Part shown: one piece after another, positions 43,762 through 51,576 of the stretch
Layout of the letters: every line of letters begins with the position of its first letter
Position numbering within the stretch: position 1 is the stretch's first letter
Assembly (NCBI GenBank): GCA_052148295.1
Contig: JBKQIP010000174.1
Coordinates: 1-64,000 of the forward strand
DNA length: 64,000 nucleotides
Origin: Bog-473 sp052148295
Lineage (GTDB): Bacteria > Actinomycetota > Acidimicrobiia > Acidimicrobiales > RAAP-2
Direction: 5' to 3'
The notes under the pieces: model-generated
What the model was told of the DNA's origin: nothing
The model's input: only the letters and a program-made list of their open reading frames with translations
The model's database searches: none
Made by a program: the position numbers and the translations under genes

Positions 43762-44481
43762 TCACACGGGGACCAGGATGCGTCCGCACTGGTCGCAGGT
43801 GGCCACGGTGTCGGGGGGCATGGCGCGGATGCGGTCGACCTCGACGGCGGACAGCTCCAGATGGCACCCGTCGCACCGACGGCCGACGAGGCGCGCCGCC
43901 CCGGTGCCGTGCAGGCGGGTGCGGAGCCTCTCGTAGCGCTCGGCCAGCGCGGCCGGGAGCTCGGCCGCGGCCGCGGCCCGGGCGGCCCTGGCGGCCGTCA
44001 GCTCCTCGTCGATGGCGCGCTGCTCCGCCCCCACCTCGGCGCCCACCACCGCCACCCGCTCCTCGAGCGGTGCCCGCCGGGCGACCAGGGAGGCCAGCTC
44101 GGCGTCGAGGGGTTCCTGGTTGACCATGGCCACCAGGTCCAGCTCCTCGAGCTCGGCCTGACGCCGGGCCAGGTGACGCACCTCGTCGTCCATGGCCTGG
44201 AGGTCGCGGGTGGACGAGCCCCGGGCGGCGTACATGCGTTGCTCGGTCAGGGTCCGCCGCTCGGTGATGGCGGCGATCTGGCCCTCGATGTCCCTCTGGG
44301 TGGCCACCAACTCGGCTCGTCGCTCCGTCAACGACGCCTCGTCGGCCCGCAGGACGGCCAGCTCGGCCTCGAGGCCCTTCAGCCCGGTGCGCTCGGCCAG
44401 CGCCACCCGCCGGTGCTCGAGCTGGGTGATGGCGGTGTCGAGGTCCTGGACCACCAGCAGCTGGGCCAGCGGCCCGCTCAC
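43762..44481 (-). CDS. Coiled-coil protein with C-terminal C4 zinc ribbon (CT398/Rv2229c-like)
   Basis: GTG 44481 overlaps the Nudix stop (GTGA) and gives 239 aa. A long antiparallel coiled coil (about 10-175) is followed by the zinc ribbon C-DG-C and C-DQ-C near 201-235 (RRCDGCHLELSAVEVDRI, ATCDQCGRILV). This is the family of Chlamydia CT398 and Helicobacter HP0958. Those members bind sigma-54 and flagellar components; actinobacterial members have no known partner. Gene order next to a histidine phosphatase is conserved in mycobacteria. Confidence 0.85.
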   Translation of the reverse strand: MSGPLAQLLVVQDLDTAITQLEHRRVALAERTGLKGLEAELAVLRADEASLTERRAELVATQRDIEGQIAAITERRTLTEQRMYAARGSSTRDLQAMDDEVRHLARRQAELEELDLVAMVNQEPLDAELASLVARRAPLEERVAVVGAEVGAEQRAIDEELTAARAARAAAAAELPAALAERYERLRTRLHGTGAARLVGRRCDGCHLELSAVEVDRIRAMPPDTVATCDQCGRILVPV

Positions 44482-45020
44482 GGCGACCGGGCCTCCCACT
44501 CGGCCCGGGCGATCGTCAGGGCGGGGGCCAACGCCTCGTCGGCCATGCCCTCGGCCTCCTCCCAGCTGCACCAGCGCGCCTCGGGGCTCTCGCCCGGCGG
44601 CGGGGTGGGGTCGGTGTCGGGCCCGATCAGGAGGTAGCGCAGGTCGAGATGGGTGTGGCCGAGTGCCGCCTCGTGGACGTCGAGGTGGAGCAGCCGCGGA
44701 CCGTCCTCGGGGTGGGTCACGGCCAGGCCCAGCTCCTCTTGGGCTTCCCGGCGGGCGGCCACGGGTGACGTCTCCCCGGGGTCGATGTGGCCCCCGGGCT
44801 GCATCCAGCGACCGAGACGCTTGTGGAGATGGAGGACCGTGCCCCGGGTCCCGACCACGATGCCCGATGCCGTGACGTGCGTGGGGTCGGCGTGCTCGTC
44901 GGTGGGCGCGGGCAGGCGGTCGAGCTCGGCCAGGAAGCGGTCCTTGGCCGCCGCCTCCCGGGGCGAGGCGGCCCGATGGTGCGCCACCAGTTCCCGGAGG
45001 TCCTCGGACGGCGCGGCCAT
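44478..45020 (-). CDS. Nudix hydrolase
   Basis: The 180-aa protein starts at ATG 45020. A complete Nudix box GX5EX7REUXEEXGU is present from GHIDPGE to REAQEELGL (about residues 77-99), with the metal-binding REAQEE. It should hydrolyse a nucleoside diphosphate linked to another moiety; the substrate cannot be deduced. Its helical N-terminal segment (LRELVAHHRAASPREAAAKD) is common in actinobacterial members. It sits 10 bp downstream of the PhzF-like gene and overlaps the zinc-ribbon gene. Confidence 0.9.
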   Translation of the reverse strand: MAAPSEDLRELVAHHRAASPREAAAKDRFLAELDRLPAPTDEHADPTHVTASGIVVGTRGTVLHLHKRLGRWMQPGGHIDPGETSPVAARREAQEELGLAVTHPEDGPRLLHLDVHEAALGHTHLDLRYLLIGPDTDPTPPPGESPEARWCSWEEAEGMADEALAPALTIARAEWEARSP

Positions 45021-45030
45021 GCAGCCATCG

Positions 45031-45831
45031 CTAGCACAGGTGGCCGTCGAACACCGCCACGGCGTTCCCGGCGATGTGGACCCGCTCCCCGTCGGGGCGC
45101 ACGTAGAGGACTGCGCCCCGGCCCGACAGCTGCCGCGCCACCAGCGCCGGCCGGTCCAGGGTGGCGGACCAGTAGGGGCCGGCCGTGCACTGGGCCGACC
45201 CGGTGGCCGGGTCCTCGTCGATCCCGATCTTGGGCCCGAAGACCCGCAGGACGTAGTCGGCGTCCGCGGTGGCATCGGCCGCCGCCGTGACGAGGAGGGC
45301 GCTGCGGTCCACCGCGGCGATGGCGGCCAGGTCGGGCCGGTAGTCGCGCACGACCGCCTCGGAGCCCAGGACGACCACCGAGAAGAAGTCCGTGGCCCCG
45401 GTGGCCACCACGTCGGCGGCGTCCCACGCCCGCTCCAGGGACCCGGGCAGCGGTGCGTCGGTCATCGGGACGGCCGGGAAGTCCAGGGAGATGCGGTCGC
45501 CCTCGAAGCTGGCCACCAGGGGCCCGCTGCGGGTGTGGAACGTCACGGCCGCGGTGCCGTCGACCACCCCGCGCACCAGCAGCGCGTGGGCCGCCGCCAG
45601 CGTGGCATGGCCGCACAGGTCGACCTCGGCGGCCGCGGTGAACCAGCGCAGCCCGAACGTGGTGGCGTCGGCGCCGGGGGTGACGAACGCCGTCTCGGCG
45701 ATCCCCAGCTCGAAGGCGAGGGACTGCATGCGGTCCTCGGCCAGGGGCGGGTCCACCAGGCAGATCCCGGCCGGATTGCCCCCGAAGGGCCGGTCCGTGA
45801 AGGCATCGACCCAGGTGAGCGAGGTGGTCAT
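45031..45831 (-). CDS. PhzF-family isomerase/epimerase-like protein
   Basis: ATG 45831 gives 266 aa. The two-domain PhzF fold shows VDAFTDRPFGGNPAGICLV at the start, the catalytic glutamate in LGIAETAFV, CGHATLAAAH in the middle and GIDEDPATGSAQC in the second half. PhzF of phenazine pathways isomerises DHHA, but most family members act on unknown substrates. No other phz gene is present, so phenazine synthesis is not indicated. It overlaps the aminotransferase stop by 4 bp, suggesting that the two act on one metabolite. Confidence 0.88.
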   Translation of the reverse strand: MTTSLTWVDAFTDRPFGGNPAGICLVDPPLAEDRMQSLAFELGIAETAFVTPGADATTFGLRWFTAAAEVDLCGHATLAAAHALLVRGVVDGTAAVTFHTRSGPLVASFEGDRISLDFPAVPMTDAPLPGSLERAWDAADVVATGATDFFSVVVLGSEAVVRDYRPDLAAIAAVDRSALLVTAAADATADADYVLRVFGPKIGIDEDPATGSAQCTAGPYWSATLDRPALVARQLSGRGAVLYVRPDGERVHIAGNAVAVFDGHLC

Positions 45832-47015
45832 GCCCACCGAGCCAGGCGTGCCAGCGCCTCCTCCAAGACGGCGTCCTGCTTGCAGAAGGCCCACCGGACC
45901 AGGGTGCGGCCGGCGGCGTCGTCCGGCGCGGTCCCCCCGGCCCCGTAGAACACCGAGCTGGGGATGGCCACCACGCCGCAGCGCGAGGGTAGGGCCCGGC
46001 AGAACTCGTAGGCCCCGAGGCCGGGGGCGACGTCGGCGATGTCGGTGGTGGCGAAATAGGTGGCGGCCGGCCGGTGCACGGTGAACCCGAGGGTGGCCAA
46101 CCCGCCGCAGAAGCGGTCCCGCTTGGCCTCGAGCTCGGCCCCCAGGCGGTTGATCCGCTCCGGTGGGTAGCCCAGGCCGCGGGCGATGGCGAGCTGGTAG
46201 GGGGCACCGGAGGTGTAGGTCAGGAACTGCTTGACGGCCCGCACGGCCGAGACCAGGGGGGCCGGCGCGGTCACCCACCCCACCTTCCAGCCGGTGAACG
46301 AGAAGGTCTTGCCACCCGACGAGATGGACACGGTGCGCTCCGCCATGCCCTTCAGGGTGGCCAGCGGGACGTGGGTCCCCTCGAAGACGAGGTGCTCGTA
46401 GACCTCGTCGGTCACCGCCAGGATGTCCCGGTCCCGGCAGAGCTGGGCGATCTGCCCCAGCTCCTCGGGGCCGAACACCTTGCCGGTCGGGTTGTGGGGG
46501 GTGTTGAGCAGGATGAGCCTGGTGCGCGGGCCCACGGCGGCGGCCAGCTCGTCGGGATCGAAGGTCCACGCCGGCGGGTGGAGGCGGACCAGGCGCGTGG
46601 TGGCGCCGGCCAGGGCCACACAGGCGGCATAGGAGTCGTAGGAGGGCTCGAACAGCACCACCTCGTCGCCGGCCTCGCACAGGGCCAGCAGAGTGGCGGC
46701 GATCGCCTCGGTGGCGCCGGTGGTCACCAGCACCTCGTCCTCGGGCGAGTAGTCCAGTCCGTACCACGACAGCTGGTGGGCCGCCACGGCCGCCCGCAGC
46801 TCGGGCGTGCCCGAGCTGGGCGGGTACTGATTGTGCCCGGCCTCGATGGCCTCGGCGGCGGTGCGGGCCAGCTCCCCCGGCCCGTCGGTGTCGGGGTACC
46901 CCTGGCCCAGGTTGAGGGAGCCGGTGGACGCCGCCAGTTCGGACATCTCGGCGAAGATCGTGGTCCCGAAGGACCGGAGGCGTTCGACGAGGTAGGGGGC
47001 GGGCCGGCACGACAC
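45828..47015 (-). CDS. Class I/II PLP-dependent aminotransferase (DapC/kynurenine aminotransferase-like)
   Basis: The 395-aa protein begins at GTG 47015. Visible are the N-terminal TIFAEMSELAASTGSLNLGQ, the substrate/cofactor segment NTPHNPTGKV, DEVYEHL, the PLP lysine in SISSGGKTFSFTGWKVGW, and an Arg in the C-terminal domain for the carboxylate. It resembles mycobacterial Rv0858c, annotated as an N-succinyldiaminopimelate aminotransferase, and related kynurenine or methionine aminotransferases; specificity is not settled by sequence. It is the first gene of a six-gene operon and divergent from the EEP-fold gene (39 bp). Confidence 0.88.
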   Translation of the reverse strand: MSCRPAPYLVERLRSFGTTIFAEMSELAASTGSLNLGQGYPDTDGPGELARTAAEAIEAGHNQYPPSSGTPELRAAVAAHQLSWYGLDYSPEDEVLVTTGATEAIAATLLALCEAGDEVVLFEPSYDSYAACVALAGATTRLVRLHPPAWTFDPDELAAAVGPRTRLILLNTPHNPTGKVFGPEELGQIAQLCRDRDILAVTDEVYEHLVFEGTHVPLATLKGMAERTVSISSGGKTFSFTGWKVGWVTAPAPLVSAVRAVKQFLTYTSGAPYQLAIARGLGYPPERINRLGAELEAKRDRFCGGLATLGFTVHRPAATYFATTDIADVAPGLGAYEFCRALPSRCGVVAIPSSVFYGAGGTAPDDAAGRTLVRWAFCKQDAVLEEALARLARWA

Positions 47016-47054
47016 GCACCCGATGGTACCGGTGCCCTATCGTCGGCCCGGATC

Positions 47055-47873
47055 GTGCTCACCATCGCCAACTTCAACATGCACGCCGGGGTGGACGGGT
47101 GGGGCCGCCCGTACGATCACGTCGCCGTCTGCCGGGACCTGGGCACCGACGTCATCGTGCTGGAGGAGGCGTGGGCCGGCGAGGCGGACCCCGCCGGCGG
47201 ACAGGCCCAAGAGATCGCCCGCTCGCTGGGCTACGAGGCGGTGACCTGCGCCCTGGCCGAGGGGCGGCGGGCCCGGCCGGACCCTCGGGCCACCGACCGT
47301 TGGATGCCCCGCTACGCCATGCTGCGCTCGGGCCGCCACGCCCTCTTCCTCGACAGCGAGCGTCCGCTGTCCGCCGAGGCCGCGGCGTCGGCGCGCTTCG
47401 CCGAGGCCGAGCCGGGGAGCTGGGGCATCGCCGTCCTCACCCGTCGGGGCCTGGCCGTCGAGGACACCCGCGCCCTCCACCTGCCCCGCCTGGCCCGGGA
47501 CCGGGTGCGCCGGGCCGCCATCGTGGTTGACCTGACCGTCGAAGGGCACAAGATCTCGGTCGTCGGCACCCACATGTCGCACCTGCAGTTCGGCTCGCAC
47601 CGCCACTACGCGTTGCTGAAGAAGCGCCTGCGCTCCGAGGCCCGGCCCGACGCCATCCTGTCGGGGGACATGAACCTGTGGGGCCCCCCGGTCCGGGCCT
47701 TCCTGCCCGAATGGCACCGGGCGGTGAAGGGCTCGACCTGGCCGAGCCGGAATCCGCACAGCCAGATCGACCACATCCTGGTCCGGGGCGAGGTGCTGGT
47801 GGTGTCGGGCGAGGTGCGCCCCGATGCCGGCTCGGACCACCGGCCCGTGCGGGCCCGGCTCACCCTGCGATAA
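47055..47873 (+). CDS. Endonuclease/exonuclease/phosphatase (EEP) family hydrolase
   Basis: GTG 47055 gives 272 aa. EEP motifs in order are TIANFNMHAG, VIVLEEAW (metal-binding Glu), VVGTHMSHL (catalytic His region), SGDMNLWG (Asp/Asn) and AGSDHRPVRA (terminal Asp-His). The fold cleaves phosphodiesters or phosphomonoesters in nucleic acids, lipids or inositides; there is no signal peptide, so it acts inside the cell. The substrate is unknown. It probably shares a bidirectional promoter with the aminotransferase operon and is followed by the decarboxylase after 27 bp. Confidence 0.85.
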   Translation: MLTIANFNMHAGVDGWGRPYDHVAVCRDLGTDVIVLEEAWAGEADPAGGQAQEIARSLGYEAVTCALAEGRRARPDPRATDRWMPRYAMLRSGRHALFLDSERPLSAEAAASARFAEAEPGSWGIAVLTRRGLAVEDTRALHLPRLARDRVRRAAIVVDLTVEGHKISVVGTHMSHLQFGSHRHYALLKKRLRSEARPDAILSGDMNLWGPPVRAFLPEWHRAVKGSTWPSRNPHSQIDHILVRGEVLVVSGEVRPDAGSDHRPVRARLTLR

Positions 47874-47900
47874 TCGCCGGGTGAGTGAAGGAGCATCACC

Positions 47901-49289
47901 GTGAGCAGCTACCCCTACGCCGACCGCTTCGAGATCCACCGGAGCCTGCCGGCAGAGGGCATGCCGCGGCCGGCCGTGCTGGCGCAGCTGCGCGCCATGG
48001 CCATGGAGGAGGACGCCTTCTGGGAGACGGGCAAGTGCTCGGGCACCATGTACTGCGGCGACCACGACCACTACCACTTCATGAACGAGGCCTTCGGCCT
48101 GTTCGCCCACGTGAACGTGCTCCAGCGCGACATGTGCCCCAGCGCCACCAAATTCGAGGCCGAGATCATCTCCATGACGCTGGACCTGCAACACGGCGGA
48201 GCGGCGGCGGCGGCCGGCGGCGACCCCTGCGGGCTGGTCACCACCGGAGGGACGGGGAGCATCCTCCACGCCGTGCTGGCCTACCGGGAGCACGGAGCGG
48301 GCCGGGGGGTGACCCGGCCCAACGTCATCAAGCCCGAGACGGCCCATCCGGCCTTCGACAAGGCCTGCCACCTCTTCGGGGTGGAGCTGCGGCGGGCCCC
48401 GGTGGACCCGGTGACCACGCAGGTCGACGTGGACTGGGTGCGCGACCACGTCGACGACCAGACCGTGGCCCTCATCGGCTCGGCCTGCAATTACGGCTAC
48501 GGCACGGTGGACCCCATCGGCGATCTCTCCGAGGTGGCCCTGGCGCACCACGTCGGCCTGCACGTCGACGGCTGCCTGGGCGGCTTCATCCTGCCCTTCG
48601 GCCAGGAGCTGGGCTACGACGTCCCCGTCTTCGACTACCGCATCCCGGGCGTCACCTCCATCTCGGCCGACACCCACAAGTACGGCTACGCCTTCAAGGG
48701 ATCGTCGGTGCTCACCTTCCGCACCAAGGAGCTCCGCAACGCCCAGTACTTCTACCTGACCGACTGGAGCGGTGGGAAGTACTGCTCACCCGGCATGGAG
48801 GGCTCGCGCTCCGGCGGCCTCATCGCGGCCACCTGGGCCGCCATGGTCCAGCTCGGGCACGCGGGCTACCTGGGGTACGCCAAGGAGATCTTCGAGACGT
48901 CGTTCGCCATGCAGGAGGCCGTGCGCAGCCACCCCGAGCTGCGGATGATGGGCCGGCCCACCTTCCTCTTCTCCTTCACCTCGGACGCCTTCGACATCTA
49001 CCACGTGAACGACTTCATGCGCACCCGGGGCTGGCGCTTCAACGGGCAGCAGTACCCCAACGCGCTGCACATGGCGGTGACCCGACCCCAGACGCAGGCC
49101 GACGTGGCGTCCGCCTTCGCGGCCGACCTGGCCGACGCGGTCGACTACGCCCGGGCGCACGCCACCGAGGCGCCCGCGTCGGGGGCGATCTACGGGGGCG
49201 TGGCCGGCGGCATGACGGACGAGGCCGACGACGTCATCCGCGCCGTCATGGCCGACATGCTGGACGCGCAGGCGGTCATCCCGGGTTGA
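47901..49289 (+). CDS. PLP-dependent group II decarboxylase/lyase family protein
   Basis: The 462-aa protein starts at GTG with GAAGGAG upstream. The fold-type I signatures are TGGTGSILHAV (PLP phosphate), HVDGCLGGFILPF (Asp on the pyridine nitrogen) and the Schiff-base lysine in SADTHKYGYAFKG. The overall layout is that of glutamate decarboxylase/sphingosine-1-phosphate lyase-like proteins. The enzyme may decarboxylate an amino acid or cleave a phosphorylated long-chain base; which of these is open. The next gene starts in its stop codon region (TTGA overlap). Confidence 0.85.
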   Translation: MSSYPYADRFEIHRSLPAEGMPRPAVLAQLRAMAMEEDAFWETGKCSGTMYCGDHDHYHFMNEAFGLFAHVNVLQRDMCPSATKFEAEIISMTLDLQHGGAAAAAGGDPCGLVTTGGTGSILHAVLAYREHGAGRGVTRPNVIKPETAHPAFDKACHLFGVELRRAPVDPVTTQVDVDWVRDHVDDQTVALIGSACNYGYGTVDPIGDLSEVALAHHVGLHVDGCLGGFILPFGQELGYDVPVFDYRIPGVTSISADTHKYGYAFKGSSVLTFRTKELRNAQYFYLTDWSGGKYCSPGMEGSRSGGLIAATWAAMVQLGHAGYLGYAKEIFETSFAMQEAVRSHPELRMMGRPTFLFSFTSDAFDIYHVNDFMRTRGWRFNGQQYPNALHMAVTRPQTQADVASAFAADLADAVDYARAHATEAPASGAIYGGVAGGMTDEADDVIRAVMADMLDAQAVIPG

Positions 49290-49903
49290 CGGGCCCCGGC
49301 TCGACGGACGGTCGGCCCGACGCGTGGATCGATGGCTGCCGGGCCGCCCACGCCGCGCTCCTGGCCGACATCGGCGGGTTGACCGACGCGGTGGCCCGGC
49401 GGCCGAGCGCCCTGCCCGGCTGGAGCGTGGGCCACGTCCTCACCCACGTGGCCCGCAACGCGGACAGCGTGGTGCGACGGCTCGAGGGGGCCCGCCGCGG
49501 GGAGGTCCTGGACCAGTACGTCGGGGGGATGGCGGGACGCCGCGACGCCATCGAGGCCGGTGCCGGCCGCCCGGCCGCGGTGCTGGTCGACGACGTCAGG
49601 GACACGGCGGCTGCCGTCGAGCGGACCATGGCGGACCTCCCGACGGCCGCCTGGGACGGCCGCTCCCGCACCGTGCGGGGGGAGGAGACGACCTCGCGCC
49701 AGGTCGTCTTCGCCCGCTGGCGCGAGGTGGCGGTGCACCGGGGGGATCTCGGGCTGCAGCCCGGCCCGGTCCCTCTGCCCCCGGCCCTGGTGGCGGCCTG
49801 GCTCCCGGCCGAGGTGGCGGCACTCCCCGGCCGCACCGATCCGGGCGCCCTCTTGTCGTGGATCCTCGGCCGGGGCCCGGCCCCGGAGCTGACCCCCTGG
49901 TAG
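49286..49903 (+). CDS. Maleylpyruvate isomerase-like, mycothiol-dependent metalloprotein family
   Basis: TTG 49286 overlaps the upstream stop and gives 205 aa; no better start lies downstream. The DinB/MDMPI helical bundle shows PGWSVGHVLTHVARNADSVV (first metal His) and REVAVHRGDLG (second Glu/His pair). These three ligands bind zinc in mycothiol-dependent maleylpyruvate isomerase. The C-terminal SCP-like domain is shortened here to PAPELTPW. It may be a mycothiol S-transferase; its substrate is unknown. Coupling with the decarboxylase suggests a common pathway. Confidence 0.8.
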   Translation: MTGPGSTDGRPDAWIDGCRAAHAALLADIGGLTDAVARRPSALPGWSVGHVLTHVARNADSVVRRLEGARRGEVLDQYVGGMAGRRDAIEAGAGRPAAVLVDDVRDTAAAVERTMADLPTAAWDGRSRTVRGEETTSRQVVFARWREVAVHRGDLGLQPGPVPLPPALVAAWLPAEVAALPGRTDPGALLSWILGRGPAPELTPW

Positions 49904-49918
49904 AGGGGTGATCGCGCG

Positions 49919-50956
49919 CTACGCGTTCGCCCCGTCGGAGACGAAGGCGTCTCCCTGGCGGTCGACGGCCACGCAGTAGGTGACCGTGGGGCACGAGATG
50001 CTGGTGAACGCGTGCCCGTCGTCGATCAGGGTCCCCTTGCTCCACGTCGTGCCGTTGAAGCCGAAGACCCGACCGAGGGAGTCGACGGCACGGCAGAAGG
50101 TGGGGGTGGGGCACGACACCCCGGTCAGCCCCGAGGCGTCGGTGCCCGAGAGGGGCGGCTCGGTGGCCATCGGGGTCGGCGCCGAGAAGGCCGTCCCGTT
50201 CCACGTCAGGACGTCCCCGGCGCTGTCGACGGCGACGCAGAAGGTGGTGCTGGCGCAGGAGACGGAATTCAGTTGCCCCAGGTTGTCGGCGTTGCCCGGT
50301 TCGGTCCAGGCGCTGCCGTCCCACACCGTCGTCCCGCCCTCGACGGCCACGCAGAAGGACGGGTTGACGCAGGAGATCTCGTTGGCCGCCCCCCAGGCCC
50401 CGAGGTTGCCCGACCAGCCGCTGCCGTTCCACACGAACGAATTCCCCTCACCGTCGATCGTCATGCACCAGTTCGTACCCACGCAGTCGATGGACTCGAT
50501 GCCCTGGGCGGCGGGGATGGTCATGGGGGCCGACCAGGCGCTGCCGTTGAACAGGAGGACCTGGTTGAGGTTGGGGGCACCCGCGCAGAAGGTGGGGGTG
50601 GTGCAGTCGAGGTAGGAGACCCCCGTGGGCGAGGGCGCGCTCCCCACCGGGCCGACGTTGGTGACCCGGCCGTCGACCAGGCGGTAGGAATGGCCGGTGG
50701 ACGAGCCGGTCAGGCACGTGCCGGCCACGGGGCACGAGACGACGGTGAGGTCCGCCCCGGCCGCCACCCGCACCGGCTTGGACCACACGCCGGCCCCGGC
50801 GTCGGCGGGAAGCGTGGTGGTGGTGCTGGTGGGGGGGGAGGAGGTCGAGGCCCTGGAGGTCGTCGGCGTCGCCGACGGTTTGGGCGCCGTGGTGCAGGAG
50901 GCCAGCACCACGGCGGCCGCCGCCAGGACGAGGACAGCACGGCCCGAACGGCGCAC
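49919..50956 (-). CDS. Secreted lipoprotein with seven SC..C repeats
   Basis: GTG 50956 shares a base with the AsnC-type stop (TAGTG) and gives 345 aa. The lipoprotein signal has lipobox VVLASC. A Ser/Thr linker of about 35 residues and seven repeats of about 40 aa follow, each with an S(C)..xxxFC.AVD core (SISCPTVTYCVAVDRQG is the last). Paired cysteines probably form a disulphide in each repeat. The same repeat type, also sevenfold, makes up the N-terminal part of the protein at 3952. A seven-bladed propeller on the cell surface is the likely structure. Ligand unknown. Confidence 0.82.
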   Translation of the reverse strand: MRRSGRAVLVLAAAAVVLASCTTAPKPSATPTTSRASTSSPPTSTTTTLPADAGAGVWSKPVRVAAGADLTVVSCPVAGTCLTGSSTGHSYRLVDGRVTNVGPVGSAPSPTGVSYLDCTTPTFCAGAPNLNQVLLFNGSAWSAPMTIPAAQGIESIDCVGTNWCMTIDGEGNSFVWNGSGWSGNLGAWGAANEISCVNPSFCVAVEGGTTVWDGSAWTEPGNADNLGQLNSVSCASTTFCVAVDSAGDVLTWNGTAFSAPTPMATEPPLSGTDASGLTGVSCPTPTFCRAVDSLGRVFGFNGTTWSKGTLIDDGHAFTSISCPTVTYCVAVDRQGDAFVSDGANA

Positions 50957-51435
50957 TAGTCGCGCCGGGCGGCCGGTCCCGACCCGTTGCCGCGATGGCG
51001 CGCCCACGTGTCGAGCACGATGAGGGTCTTGGTCCCCGTCACCCTCCCTCGCTTGCGGAGCTGCTCGATCACCTGGCCCAAGCGCTCGACGTCGGGCACC
51101 TGGAGCCACACCAGCGCATCGGGATCGCCCGCCGTGGTGAAGACGGCCTGAACCTCGGGCAGCTGGATGGCGGTGTCCTTGATCTCCTTCAGATCGGACG
51201 TGCCGGCGAACCGCACCTCGGTGAAGGCCTGGATGGGTCGCCCCGCCTTGCGGTGATCGACCACGACGGTGTAGCCGGCGATCACGCCGGCACGTTCGAG
51301 CCGCTCGATGCGCCGCGTCACCGCCGAGGCCGAGAGGGACACCTTCTCCCCGATATCGGCCATGGTCCGTCGCGCGTTCTGGGAGAGCAACTCGATGATC
51401 CGGTGGTCGGTTTGGTCGAGCTCGACGTCGCTCAT
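50956..51435 (-). CDS. Lrp/AsnC-family transcriptional regulator
   Basis: The 159-aa protein has an N-terminal winged HTH (DQTDHRIIELLSQNARRTMA, LSASAVTRRIERLERAGVIA). A RAM ligand-binding domain (about 70-140) follows, with VQAVFTTAGDPDALVWLQV and a C-terminal LIVLDTWARHR. Family members sense amino acids or related ligands and form octamers. A basic 15-residue tail is appended. It is coupled to the repeat lipoprotein gene by a one-base overlap, so it may control that gene and itself. Confidence 0.92.
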   Translation of the reverse strand: MSDVELDQTDHRIIELLSQNARRTMADIGEKVSLSASAVTRRIERLERAGVIAGYTVVVDHRKAGRPIQAFTEVRFAGTSDLKEIKDTAIQLPEVQAVFTTAGDPDALVWLQVPDVERLGQVIEQLRKRGRVTGTKTLIVLDTWARHRGNGSGPAARRD

Positions 51436-51576
51436 TGGCGTTCAGACTAACGAAGCCGGCTCAGATTGCGTATTCGCCGCGGGCCGGCGCACGGGGCTCG
51501 CCGGCCTTCGGCCACACCGACACGGCGCAGGTGCTGCGGGCCCCGAACGGCGGGCCGTCCCGGCGGGACCCGCGGT

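Noticed and set aside
45031..47015. Phenazine biosynthesis cluster
   Set aside because: Only one PhzF-fold gene is present. No other phz gene is seen, and the family is mostly non-phenazine.
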